Assembly: GCA_030425285.1 (NCBI GenBank)
Contig: JAUIAY010000001.1
Span: 332,963-396,962 of the forward strand
Reading direction: 5' to 3'
DNA: 64,000 bases
Source of the DNA: Bacteroidia bacterium
GTDB lineage: Bacteria > Bacteroidota > Bacteroidia > Flavobacteriales > Flavobacteriaceae
A program made the position numbers and the translations under genes. The notes beneath the pieces were generated by a model. It saw nothing but the letters and a program-made list of their open reading frames with translations. It was not told where the DNA came from and ran no database searches. Below, piece after piece: positions 54,603 to 62,718 of the stretch. Position 1 is the stretch's first letter. Each line of letters begins with the position of its first letter.

Positions 54603-55451
54603 TTAATTTAATGCGATATTGTCTATAAGTCTAATATCATCTGCATAGGCCGCTATAAAGGCTCTATACTTCTTTTTGTTAGATTTTCGTTTTACAGGTT
54701 TCAACGTTTCCACATCGGCAATTGTGAAATATTCCAATTTCAAAAATTCCTGTTTATCGAATTGTTTTTCAACCCATTCCGTTACTTCTTTAGCACTTTT
54801 TGTGCCAAACTGCTTCTTGGCAGACTTTAATGTTTTGTAGATAAATGGTGCTGCTTTTTTATACTCAGGCTTTAAACGTTCATTGCGTGAGCTCATAGCT
54901 AAACCGTTGGTCTCCCTATGAATGGGGCAGCCAACTACATTAACTGGAAGTTCATGAATTTTAACCATGGCCTTAATGATAGCCAATTGCTGAAAGTCTT
55001 TCTCTCCAAAATAAGCATTATCAGGCTCTACAATTTCAAAAAGACGCTTCACTATAGTTCCAACACCGTCAAAATGTCCTGCTCTAAACTTTCCTTCCAT
55101 CTCAAATTCCAACCCTCCAAAAGAAAAATGTTCAGATTTTACCTCATTTTCATAAATGTCTTGAACTGTAGGAGCATAAACCAATATATCGGCTGAAACA
55201 TTGCTCAATAAATCAGTATCTCTCTCCAAGGTTCTTGGGTATTTATCTAGGTCTTCTGAATTATCAAATTGAGTAGGGTTAACAAAAATACTAACAACTA
55301 CAACATCATTGTCCTCAAGCGATCTCTGCACCAATGAAATATGGCCTTGATGCAATGCTCCCATTGTAGGTACAAAACCTATAGATTGCCCTTTGGCTTT
55401 TAGCTCCCTTAAATGTTTTTGGATTTCTTCTTTTTTTGTAAAGACTCTCAC
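54603..55451 (-). CDS. panC: Pantothenate synthetase
   Basis: The 282-residue enzyme joins pantoate and beta-alanine in an ATP-dependent reaction. The ATP-binding HxGH occurs in [13 protein letters not shown] (about 28-40). Further family motifs are [38 protein letters not shown] and [11 protein letters not shown]. It is the first gene of the panC-panD-flippase run and diverges from the glycogen-synthase-like gene. A minus-strand -7 box (TAAGTTTG, 55481-55474) lies 22 bases before its ATG. Confidence 0.96.
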   Translation of the reverse strand: MRVFTKKEEIQKHLRELKAKGQSIGFVPTMGALHQGHISLVQRSLEDNDVVVVSIFVNPTQFDNSEDLDKYPRTLERDTDLLSNVSADILVYAPTVQDIYENEVKSEHFSFGGLEFEMEGKFRAGHFDGVGTIVKRLFEIVEPDNAYFGEKDFQQLAIIKAMVKIHELPVNVVGCPIHRETNGLAMSSRNERLKPEYKKAAPFIYKTLKSAKKQFGTKSAKEVTEWVEKQFDKQEFLKLEYFTIADVETLKPVKRKSNKKKYRAFIAAYADDIRLIDNIALN

Positions 55452-55473
55452 CTTAATAAAAAATTAACGCGTG

Positions 55474-55481
55474 CAAACTTA
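55474..55481 (-). promoter_or_regulatory. -7 promoter box of panC
   Basis: CAAACTTA on the plus strand reads TAAGTTTG on the minus strand, matching TAnnTTTG, 22 bases before the panC ATG. It faces away from the box at 55513. Confidence 0.5.
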
Positions 55482-55512
55482 ATATTTTACGGGCAATTAG
55501 CATAAATTTTTG

Positions 55513-55520
55513 TACTTTTG
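55513..55520 (+). promoter_or_regulatory. -7 promoter box of glycogen-synthase-like operon
   Basis: TACTTTTG matches TAnnTTTG and lies 37 bases before the ATG at 55558. It overlaps the region where a longer TTG start (55510) would be, arguing for the ATG start. Confidence 0.5.
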
Positions 55521-55557
55521 CGTGTTTTTTATTTTGAATCTTCAAAAGCAAAGTTAT

Positions 55558-56370
55558 ATGAAAGATAAGAGGATATTATATGTATCATCTGAAGTAGTAC
55601 CTTATTTACCTGAAACCGAAATTTCTTCCATGTCGTTTGAAGCCCCAAGAATGGTTAACCAACTAGGTGGGCAAATTCGTATTTTTATGCCTCGCTATGG
55701 CAATATTAACGAGAGAAGACACCAATTACATGAAGTTATTAGGCTTTCAGGGATAAATTTGGTAATAAACGATCTTGATATGCCTCTGATTATAAAAGTT
55801 GCTTCCATTCCTAAAGAGCGTATTCAGGTTTATTTTATTGATAACGATGAATATTTCAAAAGAAAAGCTACGTTGACTGATGAAGATGGCAATTTATTTC
55901 CTGACAATGACGAGAGAGCTATTTTCTTTGCAAAAGGCGTTATTGAAACTGTAAAAAAATTAAACTGGTCACCGGACATTATTCATGTTCATGGTTGGCT
56001 AGCATCTCTATTACCGCTTTACCTAAAGGAATATTACAAGGATGAACCTTTATTTAACGAAAGCAAAATAGTTACCTCTGTTTACAATCAAAGTTTTGAT
56101 GGTTCGTTAAATAATGATATGCATGGCAAAATAAAATTTGACAGTATTGATGACGAGGCTATTTCTATGTTAGACAAACCAACTTACAATAATTTAATGA
56201 AGGTTGCCATAAACCATTCTGATGCATTGATAATTGGGTCTGAAGAGCTTCCAGAAGAATTAACAAATTATTTACAAAATTCTAAAAAACCTGTTTTAGA
56301 TTACCACTCAAAAGATGACTTTAGTGAAGCCTACACTGAATTTTACAACACACAGGTGTTAGGCCAGTAA
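55558..56370 (+). CDS. Half-length glycogen/starch synthase-like protein
   Basis: The 270-residue protein equals only the N-terminal GT5 Rossmann domain of glycogen synthase. It has KDKRILYVSSEVVPYLPETEISS (start), APRMVNQLGGQIRIFMPRYGNINERRH, DIIHVHGWLASLLPLYLKEYY and a small KPVLDYH tail. Full bacterial GlgA has about 480 residues with a second GT-B domain that completes the active site. It lacks this domain, so normal ADP-glucose-dependent activity is doubtful. Start at ATG 55558. It is followed by a DUF4270 lipoprotein and glmS. Short versions of this kind are annotated in other Bacteroidota, so it is not a local truncation. Its job is unknown. Confidence 0.8.
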   Translation: MKDKRILYVSSEVVPYLPETEISSMSFEAPRMVNQLGGQIRIFMPRYGNINERRHQLHEVIRLSGINLVINDLDMPLIIKVASIPKERIQVYFIDNDEYFKRKATLTDEDGNLFPDNDERAIFFAKGVIETVKKLNWSPDIIHVHGWLASLLPLYLKEYYKDEPLFNESKIVTSVYNQSFDGSLNNDMHGKIKFDSIDDEAISMLDKPTYNNLMKVAINHSDALIIGSEELPEELTNYLQNSKKPVLDYHSKDDFSEAYTEFYNTQVLGQ

Positions 56371-56394
56371 TAAAGATTGTCTCAAAAAAATATT

Positions 56395-57990
56395 ATGAAA
56401 AAACTATTGAATTTATATAGGCCTTTGGCGTTTTTGGTAATTCTAGCTTTAGCATTTACGGCTTGCGATAGAGACTTTACCACCATTGAAAGTGACATTG
56501 AAGGCATTCAAAACTTTGAGAACAACTCAAAATCTTTTCCAATTGTAGCCTATAACAAAAAGCTGAACCCTGTCCAAACCAATGGCCTTACTTCCAATTT
56601 ACTTGGCATATATAATGATCCTATTTTTGGAAAAACAACTGCGAGTGTTGTGGGTCAAGTAGTCCCTACCTCGTTTGATTTCAATTTTGGTGATGCACCT
56701 GAAATTGATTCAGTTGTTTTGATCGTTCCTTATTACTCAAAAAGTGCCGGAACTGATGCCGAAGGTATTAATCTCTATGAGTTAGATTCAGTATTTGGAA
56801 GTGATGAAGTAAAGTTGTCGATTTATCAAAACAATTACTTTTTGAGAGACTTTGATCCTGAAACAAATTTAGAAGATGCTCAACGATACTATAGTAATTC
56901 AAATCAAACTATCGATTTTGATAACCATATTGGTGAATTATTGTATTTAAATGAAACTTTTAAGCCTTCCAGCCTAGAGCTTAACATAAATGACGAACAG
57001 ACTGCAGCACCTGGGCTGCATGTTAGATTGTTAAACACAGATAATTTTTGGGATAATTTATTTTTCTTTGATGAAGAAGATCCTGAATCTAGGACTGAAT
57101 TGAGCAATCAAAATAATTTCAAAGATTATTTTAGAGGGCTCTACTTTAAAATAGAAGAAGGCGAGACCGGAAATGGCAATTTGTCTATGATAAATTTTTC
57201 TCAAGCATATATTTTGGTTTACCATAGCACACTAATAAGCTCTGAAATAGACCCTGAAACAGGAGAAGAAATTGAAACTAGAGACGAAAGTTTCTTTAGA
57301 ATGAATTTTAGCGGAAATATTCTAAATTCCCTTGAAAACGACCCAGCAAACACTATCATTAATGATGCCGATGCCAATGCCAATATGGTAGAGGGTGACG
57401 AAACGCTTTACCTAAAAGGAGGCGAGGGCTCAATGACCGTATTGAATTTGTTTAGTGGTGAAATTTTAGATGAAGACAACAATCTTGTAAACGCATTTGA
57501 TTATTTTAAATCTAAAAAAGATAGTTGGTTATTAAATGAAGCCAATATTACTTTTTATGTGAATCAAAATGAGGTAAATGGCCAAGAGCCTGACCGAGTT
57601 ATTTTATATGATTTAGAAAACAACATCCCGATTGTAGATTACTTTTTTGATCCTTCCACGAATACCAATAATCCATTAAACTCCAAAATAGCTTATTCTC
57701 GAAAATTAGAACGTGATGAAGATAACAATGGTGTAAAGTATAAATTAAGACTAACAGAACATTTAAACAATATTCTATTACGAGATTCTACGAATGTCAA
57801 TTTAGGATTATACGTTTCAACAAATGTTAATGATATTCAAAAGGCCGATGTGTTAAACGTAAACGATGAATATGTTCCTACAGGCGCTGTATTGTCTCCT
57901 AGAGGAACCGCCTTATATGGAACCAACCAAAATGTTCCAGAAGATAAAAAAGTACTATTTGAAATTTATTTTACTGAACCAAACAATTAA
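56395..57990 (+). CDS. DUF4270 lipoprotein
   Basis: The 531-residue lipoprotein has a lipobox (FTAC, Cys23 from ATG 56395). The body is the DUF4270 family: FPIVAYNKKLNPVQTNGLTSNLLGIYNDPIFGKTTASVV, SVVLIVPYYSKSAG, VRLLN and STNVNDIQKADVLN. It is predominantly beta-stranded with no catalytic motif. Members are surface-associated lipoproteins of Bacteroidota with unknown function. A TTG at 56377 in the same frame is less likely than the ATG at 56395, which opens directly into the signal peptide. It is flanked closely by the GT5-domain gene (24 bases) and glmS (five bases). Confidence 0.82.
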   Translation: MKKLLNLYRPLAFLVILALAFTACDRDFTTIESDIEGIQNFENNSKSFPIVAYNKKLNPVQTNGLTSNLLGIYNDPIFGKTTASVVGQVVPTSFDFNFGDAPEIDSVVLIVPYYSKSAGTDAEGINLYELDSVFGSDEVKLSIYQNNYFLRDFDPETNLEDAQRYYSNSNQTIDFDNHIGELLYLNETFKPSSLELNINDEQTAAPGLHVRLLNTDNFWDNLFFFDEEDPESRTELSNQNNFKDYFRGLYFKIEEGETGNGNLSMINFSQAYILVYHSTLISSEIDPETGEEIETRDESFFRMNFSGNILNSLENDPANTIINDADANANMVEGDETLYLKGGEGSMTVLNLFSGEILDEDNNLVNAFDYFKSKKDSWLLNEANITFYVNQNEVNGQEPDRVILYDLENNIPIVDYFFDPSTNTNNPLNSKIAYSRKLERDEDNNGVKYKLRLTEHLNNILLRDSTNVNLGLYVSTNVNDIQKADVLNVNDEYVPTGAVLSPRGTALYGTNQNVPEDKKVLFEIYFTEPNN

Positions 57991-57995
57991 AATTT

Positions 57996-59843
57996 ATGTG
58001 TGGCATTGTAGGATATATTGGGCATAGAGAAGCCTATCCCATTATTATAGAAGGGTTAAAACGATTGGAATATAGAGGGTATGACAGTGCAGGTATTGCA
58101 TTGTTTGATGGAACTGATCTTAAAGTTTCAAAAACCAAAGGAAAAGTTTTGGATTTGGAAAATCGTGTTGCTTCTGAAATTTCCACTAACGCCAAGCTAG
58201 GTATTGGCCACACGCGCTGGGCTACTCATGGTGTTCCGAATGATATCAATGCGCATCCACATTATTCAAATTCTGGGAATTTAGTAATTATTCACAACGG
58301 TATAATCGAAAATTACGATTCACTAAAAAAAGAACTAATTGCCAGAGGTTATACATTTAAATCAGACACTGATACTGAAGTTTTAATTAATTTAATAGAA
58401 GATGTTAAGTTAAAAGAAAACGTTAAGTTAGGGAAAGCAGTTCAAATTGCCCTAAACCAAGTTATAGGAGCTTATTCCATTGCCGTTTTTGATAAAAACA
58501 AACCTGATGAAATTGTCATTGCAAGATTAGGCAGTCCTTTGGCTGTTGGTATTGGTGAAGATGAGTTTTTTATCGCTAGTGACGCCTCGCCTTTCATTGA
58601 ATACACTAAAAACGCAGTGTATCTAGAAGATGAGGAAATGGCTATTATTCGCATTAATAAAGGCATAAAAATCCGAAAGATTAAGGATGACACATTAGTT
58701 GACCTATATGTTCAAGAACTACAAATGAACCTTGAACAAATTGAAAAAGGTGGCTATGAGCATTTCATGCTTAAAGAAATACATGAGCAGCCAAATGCCA
58801 TTAGAGATACTTACAGAGGTCGTTTATTGGTCAAGGAAGGGATTATTCGTATGGCTGGCGTGGATGATAACATGGAAAAATTCCTGAATGCCAATAGAAT
58901 AGTCATTGTAGCATGTGGTACATCTTGGCATGCAGGATTGGTTGCCGAATACATTTTTGAAGATTTAGCCAGAATACCTGTTGAGGTTGAATATGCATCC
59001 GAGTTCAGATATCGAAACCCTGTTATAACATCAAATGATGTTGTTATTGCCATTTCTCAATCTGGCGAAACGGCAGATACATTGGCTGCCATAAAATTGG
59101 CTAAAGCCAATGGTGCATTTGTATTTGGTGTTTGTAATGTTGTAGGGTCATCCATTGCCCGTGAAACTAATGCGGGTGCTTACACACATGCTGGTCCTGA
59201 AATTGGCGTAGCATCTACAAAAGCTTTTACAACCCAAATAACTGTGTTGACACTTATTGCTTTAAAATTGGCCAAGGCAAAAGGATCCATTTCTAATTCC
59301 GATTATCGCTATCATTTACAGGAACTGGAATTAATACCTGAAAAAGTAGCTAAAGCCCTACAGTCTGATGAGCATATCAAGGAAGTTGCCGACATCTATA
59401 AAGATGCTAGAAACTGTCTGTATTTAGGTCGTGGCTATAATTTCCCTGTGGCTTTAGAGGGCGCTCTGAAGCTTAAAGAAATATCCTATATCCATGCCGA
59501 AGGTTATCCTGCTGCCGAAATGAAACATGGCCCTATTGCGCTTATCGATGAACAAATGCCAGTTATTGTGGTTGCGACCAAAAAAGGTCATTATGAAAAA
59601 GTAGTAAGCAACATCCAAGAAATTAAATCTCGAAAAGGTAAAATAATCGGTATTGTTACTGAAGGCGATGTTCATGTTCAAGAACTAGCTGATCATATTA
59701 TTGAAGTACCCGAAACACTTGAGCCTTTATCTCCTTTGCTTACAACAATACCTTTGCAGTTGCTGTCTTATCATATAGCGGTTATGTTAGGTAAAAATGT
59801 TGATCAACCTAGAAACTTAGCAAAATCCGTTACCGTAGAATAA
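57996..59843 (+). CDS. glmS: Glutamine-fructose-6-phosphate aminotransferase (isomerizing)
   Basis: The 615-residue enzyme starts the amino-sugar pathway, making glucosamine 6-phosphate from fructose 6-phosphate and glutamine. The N-terminal glutaminase has catalytic Cys2 (MCGIVGYIG), GHTRWATHG and NGIIEN. Two SIS sugar-phosphate domains follow (CGTSWHAGLVAEYIF, SQSGETADT, and LGRGYNFPVALEGALKLKE). The C-terminus ends in a typical QPRNLAKSVTVE. It is the last gene of the glycogen-synthase-like/DUF4270 run. No ribozyme or riboswitch was recognised upstream, since only five bases separate it from the previous gene. Confidence 0.97.
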   Translation: MCGIVGYIGHREAYPIIIEGLKRLEYRGYDSAGIALFDGTDLKVSKTKGKVLDLENRVASEISTNAKLGIGHTRWATHGVPNDINAHPHYSNSGNLVIIHNGIIENYDSLKKELIARGYTFKSDTDTEVLINLIEDVKLKENVKLGKAVQIALNQVIGAYSIAVFDKNKPDEIVIARLGSPLAVGIGEDEFFIASDASPFIEYTKNAVYLEDEEMAIIRINKGIKIRKIKDDTLVDLYVQELQMNLEQIEKGGYEHFMLKEIHEQPNAIRDTYRGRLLVKEGIIRMAGVDDNMEKFLNANRIVIVACGTSWHAGLVAEYIFEDLARIPVEVEYASEFRYRNPVITSNDVVIAISQSGETADTLAAIKLAKANGAFVFGVCNVVGSSIARETNAGAYTHAGPEIGVASTKAFTTQITVLTLIALKLAKAKGSISNSDYRYHLQELELIPEKVAKALQSDEHIKEVADIYKDARNCLYLGRGYNFPVALEGALKLKEISYIHAEGYPAAEMKHGPIALIDEQMPVIVVATKKGHYEKVVSNIQEIKSRKGKIIGIVTEGDVHVQELADHIIEVPETLEPLSPLLTTIPLQLLSYHIAVMLGKNVDQPRNLAKSVTVE

Positions 59844-59897
59844 TTTTATCCTTATTATCAATTTATCATTTTTTATAGTGTTATTTTGTTAATTTTT

Positions 59898-59913
59898 ATT
59901 ATGCGCGCATAAT
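59898..59913. repeat. 16-base palindrome upstream of third TonB receptor gene
   Basis: ATTATGCG followed directly by CGCATAAT is a perfect palindrome in an otherwise GC-poor spacer, 74 bases before the ATG at 59988. A second inverted pair, ATGAAAA (59919-59925) and TTTTCAT (59936-59942), follows. Either may bind a regulator. Neither is followed by a T-run. Confidence 0.4.
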
Positions 59914-59987
59914 TTTTTATGAAAATCTCATTCAGTTTTCATAGATTTATATATATTGCTATCATAATAATTAACTAAAACTAAAAA

Positions 59988-62714
59988 ATGAGATCAATTC
60001 TTTCAATTTTATTGTTGCTTTGCGGCACTATTTCTTTTGCGCAAACAACAATTTCAGGAACAGTTGTAGATGACAATGAACAACCAGTTCCGGGAGCCAA
60101 TGTGATTATTGTTGGAACTTCAACAGGTACTATTACGGATTTTGATGGAGGTTTTTCAATCACAACAGACTTATCACCACCATTTAGCGTTCAAGCTAGT
60201 AATGTTGGTTTTGAAACAGCAACGCAAGAGGTCGTTTCAAGTTCTGAAACCTTAAAACTAGTTTTATCTGAAGGTACCGCTCTTGATGAAGTGGTTATTT
60301 CTGCCTCCAGAACACCTGAACGTATATTTGAATCTCCGGTTACGGTTGAACGTTTTGGTCTAAAAGAGATTAAGAATACCGCTTCAGCCGATTTCTACGA
60401 CGGTTTAGAAAACTTAAAAGGTGTAGACATCAACACCAACAGTTTAACGTTTAAATCTATTAACACAAGAGGTTTTGCTACCTTTTCAAACAACCGTTTT
60501 ATGCAGTTGGTAGATGGCATGGACAACTCAACACCTGCGCTAAACTTTCCAATAGGAAATTTAGTTGGAATGGTTGAAACAGATGTACAAAGTGTTGAAT
60601 TATTGCCAGGTGCCGCTTCAGCATTATACGGTGCAAATGCTTTTAATGGAATTTTGTTTATGCGAAGTAAAAACCCTTTTGATTTTGAAGGAATCAGTGG
60701 TTATGTAAAACAAGGTATTACTTCTCAAGATGCCGCTGGAGATAATAGCTATACTGATGTTGGTATCAGAATGGCTCATAAATTCACCGATCATTTTGCT
60801 GCCAAAGTTAATTTTGGCTGGTTGAGTGGAACTGATTGGGTGGCTGACAATTTAGCAGGAAAACCTGGTTCCGGAGCTACAAGAGCTAGTTTAGACTATG
60901 ATGGCTACAATGTTTATGGTGACGAGGTGTCTACCAATATCCGAGCTGCTTCTGGTGGATTGGGAATTATACCTGATGTAGTTGTTAGTAGAACTGGTTA
61001 TAGAGAAAGTGATTTAACCGATTACAATGCAGAAAGCATTAAAGCAGATTGGGGACTATATTTAAGACCATGGGCTAACGATTTTGAAATACAGTATGTT
61101 GGTAAAATTGGAACTGGTTCAACCATCTATCAAGGAACCAATAGATATTATATAGATAATTTCACACAGCAACAACACAAAATTGAAGTCAGAAATGATA
61201 ATTTCTTTGTAAGAGGTTATGTAGTTGCAGATAAAGCTGGTGATTCTTATGATATGGTTTTCACTGGGATTCAAATCAATAGAGCTTGGAAAAGTGATGA
61301 AGATTGGTTTGGTGACTATATAAATACTTATGCTGGGGCTACACTTGGTGGTGCAACGGAAGAGCAAGCACATGCTGCTGCTCGTGCTGCTGCAGATACA
61401 GGACGTTATTTACCTGGCTCACCACAGTTCCAAGCTGCATATAATAGAAGTATTAATGACCCTAATTTAGTTACAGGATCTAAATTTCAAGATGCCTCTA
61501 AATATTATCATTCAGATGCCAATTATAACTTTAGCCATTTAATTGATTGGGCTGAAATTCAAGTTGGTGGGTCATTTAGACAATATAGCTTGAACTCTTC
61601 AGGGACTATCTATACGGATTCAGATGGCTCTATTGAATATAATGAATATGGTATCTATACTCAATTGCAAAAAGATTTAGAGCTATCTGAAAATGTAGAC
61701 TTAAAGCTAACAGGGTCTATTCGTTATGATAAATCAGAATTGTTTGATGGTTTCTTTTCTCCAAGATTATCAGCAGGTTTCACAGTTAATGAAAACCATA
61801 ACATTAGGGGCTCTTTCCAAACTGGATTTAGAAATCCTACAACACAAGATTTATTTATTGGTCTAGATGCTGGTCGCGCAGTACTAGTTGGATCGGCTGA
61901 ATCTAATTTAGACAGAGACGTAAGAACTTATTCAGTAAGTGCTAGTGGCCAGTTGTTAGGTCAACCTTCTACAACTACAATCGTTGGTCGTGATGCCTAC
62001 GAAAATTCGTATTCGGCTAGTTCAGTCCAAAATGGTGCTCCTGTAGTGGCTGATATTGAAATTGTAAAACCAGAACAAGTTACTTCATTTGAGGTTGGTT
62101 ATCGTGGTAAATTCAATAGATTAATAGTTGATGCTAGTGTTTATTATAACTCATATAAAGATTTTATTTCAAATGAGAATGTAATAGTACCGTTCTATGG
62201 AACTGCGGGCGATGGAGGTTTGTCTTTGGCTGCTCTTCAAAATGATGATTTTGCTGTTTACCAAACGTATACCAATTCAGATGCTGATGTCAACTCTTAT
62301 GGTGCATCTATTGGGTTAACTACTAAAGTATTTGGAGATTTTGACCTTGGCGCTAATTATACCTTTGCTAAACAAGATTTTGATCAAGCAGCAAACCCAG
62401 ATTTTAGAACAAGTTTTAACACGCCAGAGCATAAAGTAAAAGTAAACTTTGGTAACACAGATTTATTTAAAAATTTCGGGTTCAATGTCGCTTGGAGATG
62501 GAGTGATACGTATTTCTGGCAAGCAACATTTGGCGATGGTGACATTCCTGCATATCACACACTTGATGCCCAGTTAAGCTATACTATTCCAAAACTAAAA
62601 TCTATAATTAAAGTTGGTGCAACCAATATTCTAGGTGATGAATATTTCACCGCCATAGGAACAGGATATATTGGTTCTATGTATTACGCATCATTAGTAA
62701 TTAATAACTTATAA
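59988..62714 (+). CDS. TonB-dependent receptor (GDSL-linked locus)
   Basis: The 908-residue outer-membrane receptor has a signal peptide (about 1-19, ending SFAQ) and a carboxypeptidase-regulatory-like domain (about 20-100; ISGTVVDDNEQPVPGANVIIVGTST). A plug lies at about 110-220 (FKSINTRGFATFSNNRFMQLVDG, LPGAASALYGANAFNG), followed by the barrel with terminal YYASLVINNL. The barrel's end lacks the common terminal Phe. The next gene, four bases on, encodes a GDSL-type lipoprotein, suggesting a receptor/lipoprotein pair for an acylated or esterified substrate. Substrate is not predictable. Confidence 0.9.
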   Translation: MRSILSILLLLCGTISFAQTTISGTVVDDNEQPVPGANVIIVGTSTGTITDFDGGFSITTDLSPPFSVQASNVGFETATQEVVSSSETLKLVLSEGTALDEVVISASRTPERIFESPVTVERFGLKEIKNTASADFYDGLENLKGVDINTNSLTFKSINTRGFATFSNNRFMQLVDGMDNSTPALNFPIGNLVGMVETDVQSVELLPGAASALYGANAFNGILFMRSKNPFDFEGISGYVKQGITSQDAAGDNSYTDVGIRMAHKFTDHFAAKVNFGWLSGTDWVADNLAGKPGSGATRASLDYDGYNVYGDEVSTNIRAASGGLGIIPDVVVSRTGYRESDLTDYNAESIKADWGLYLRPWANDFEIQYVGKIGTGSTIYQGTNRYYIDNFTQQQHKIEVRNDNFFVRGYVVADKAGDSYDMVFTGIQINRAWKSDEDWFGDYINTYAGATLGGATEEQAHAAARAAADTGRYLPGSPQFQAAYNRSINDPNLVTGSKFQDASKYYHSDANYNFSHLIDWAEIQVGGSFRQYSLNSSGTIYTDSDGSIEYNEYGIYTQLQKDLELSENVDLKLTGSIRYDKSELFDGFFSPRLSAGFTVNENHNIRGSFQTGFRNPTTQDLFIGLDAGRAVLVGSAESNLDRDVRTYSVSASGQLLGQPSTTTIVGRDAYENSYSASSVQNGAPVVADIEIVKPEQVTSFEVGYRGKFNRLIVDASVYYNSYKDFISNENVIVPFYGTAGDGGLSLAALQNDDFAVYQTYTNSDADVNSYGASIGLTTKVFGDFDLGANYTFAKQDFDQAANPDFRTSFNTPEHKVKVNFGNTDLFKNFGFNVAWRWSDTYFWQATFGDGDIPAYHTLDAQLSYTIPKLKSIIKVGATNILGDEYFTAIGTGYIGSMYYASLVINNL

Positions 62715-62718
62715 GAAC

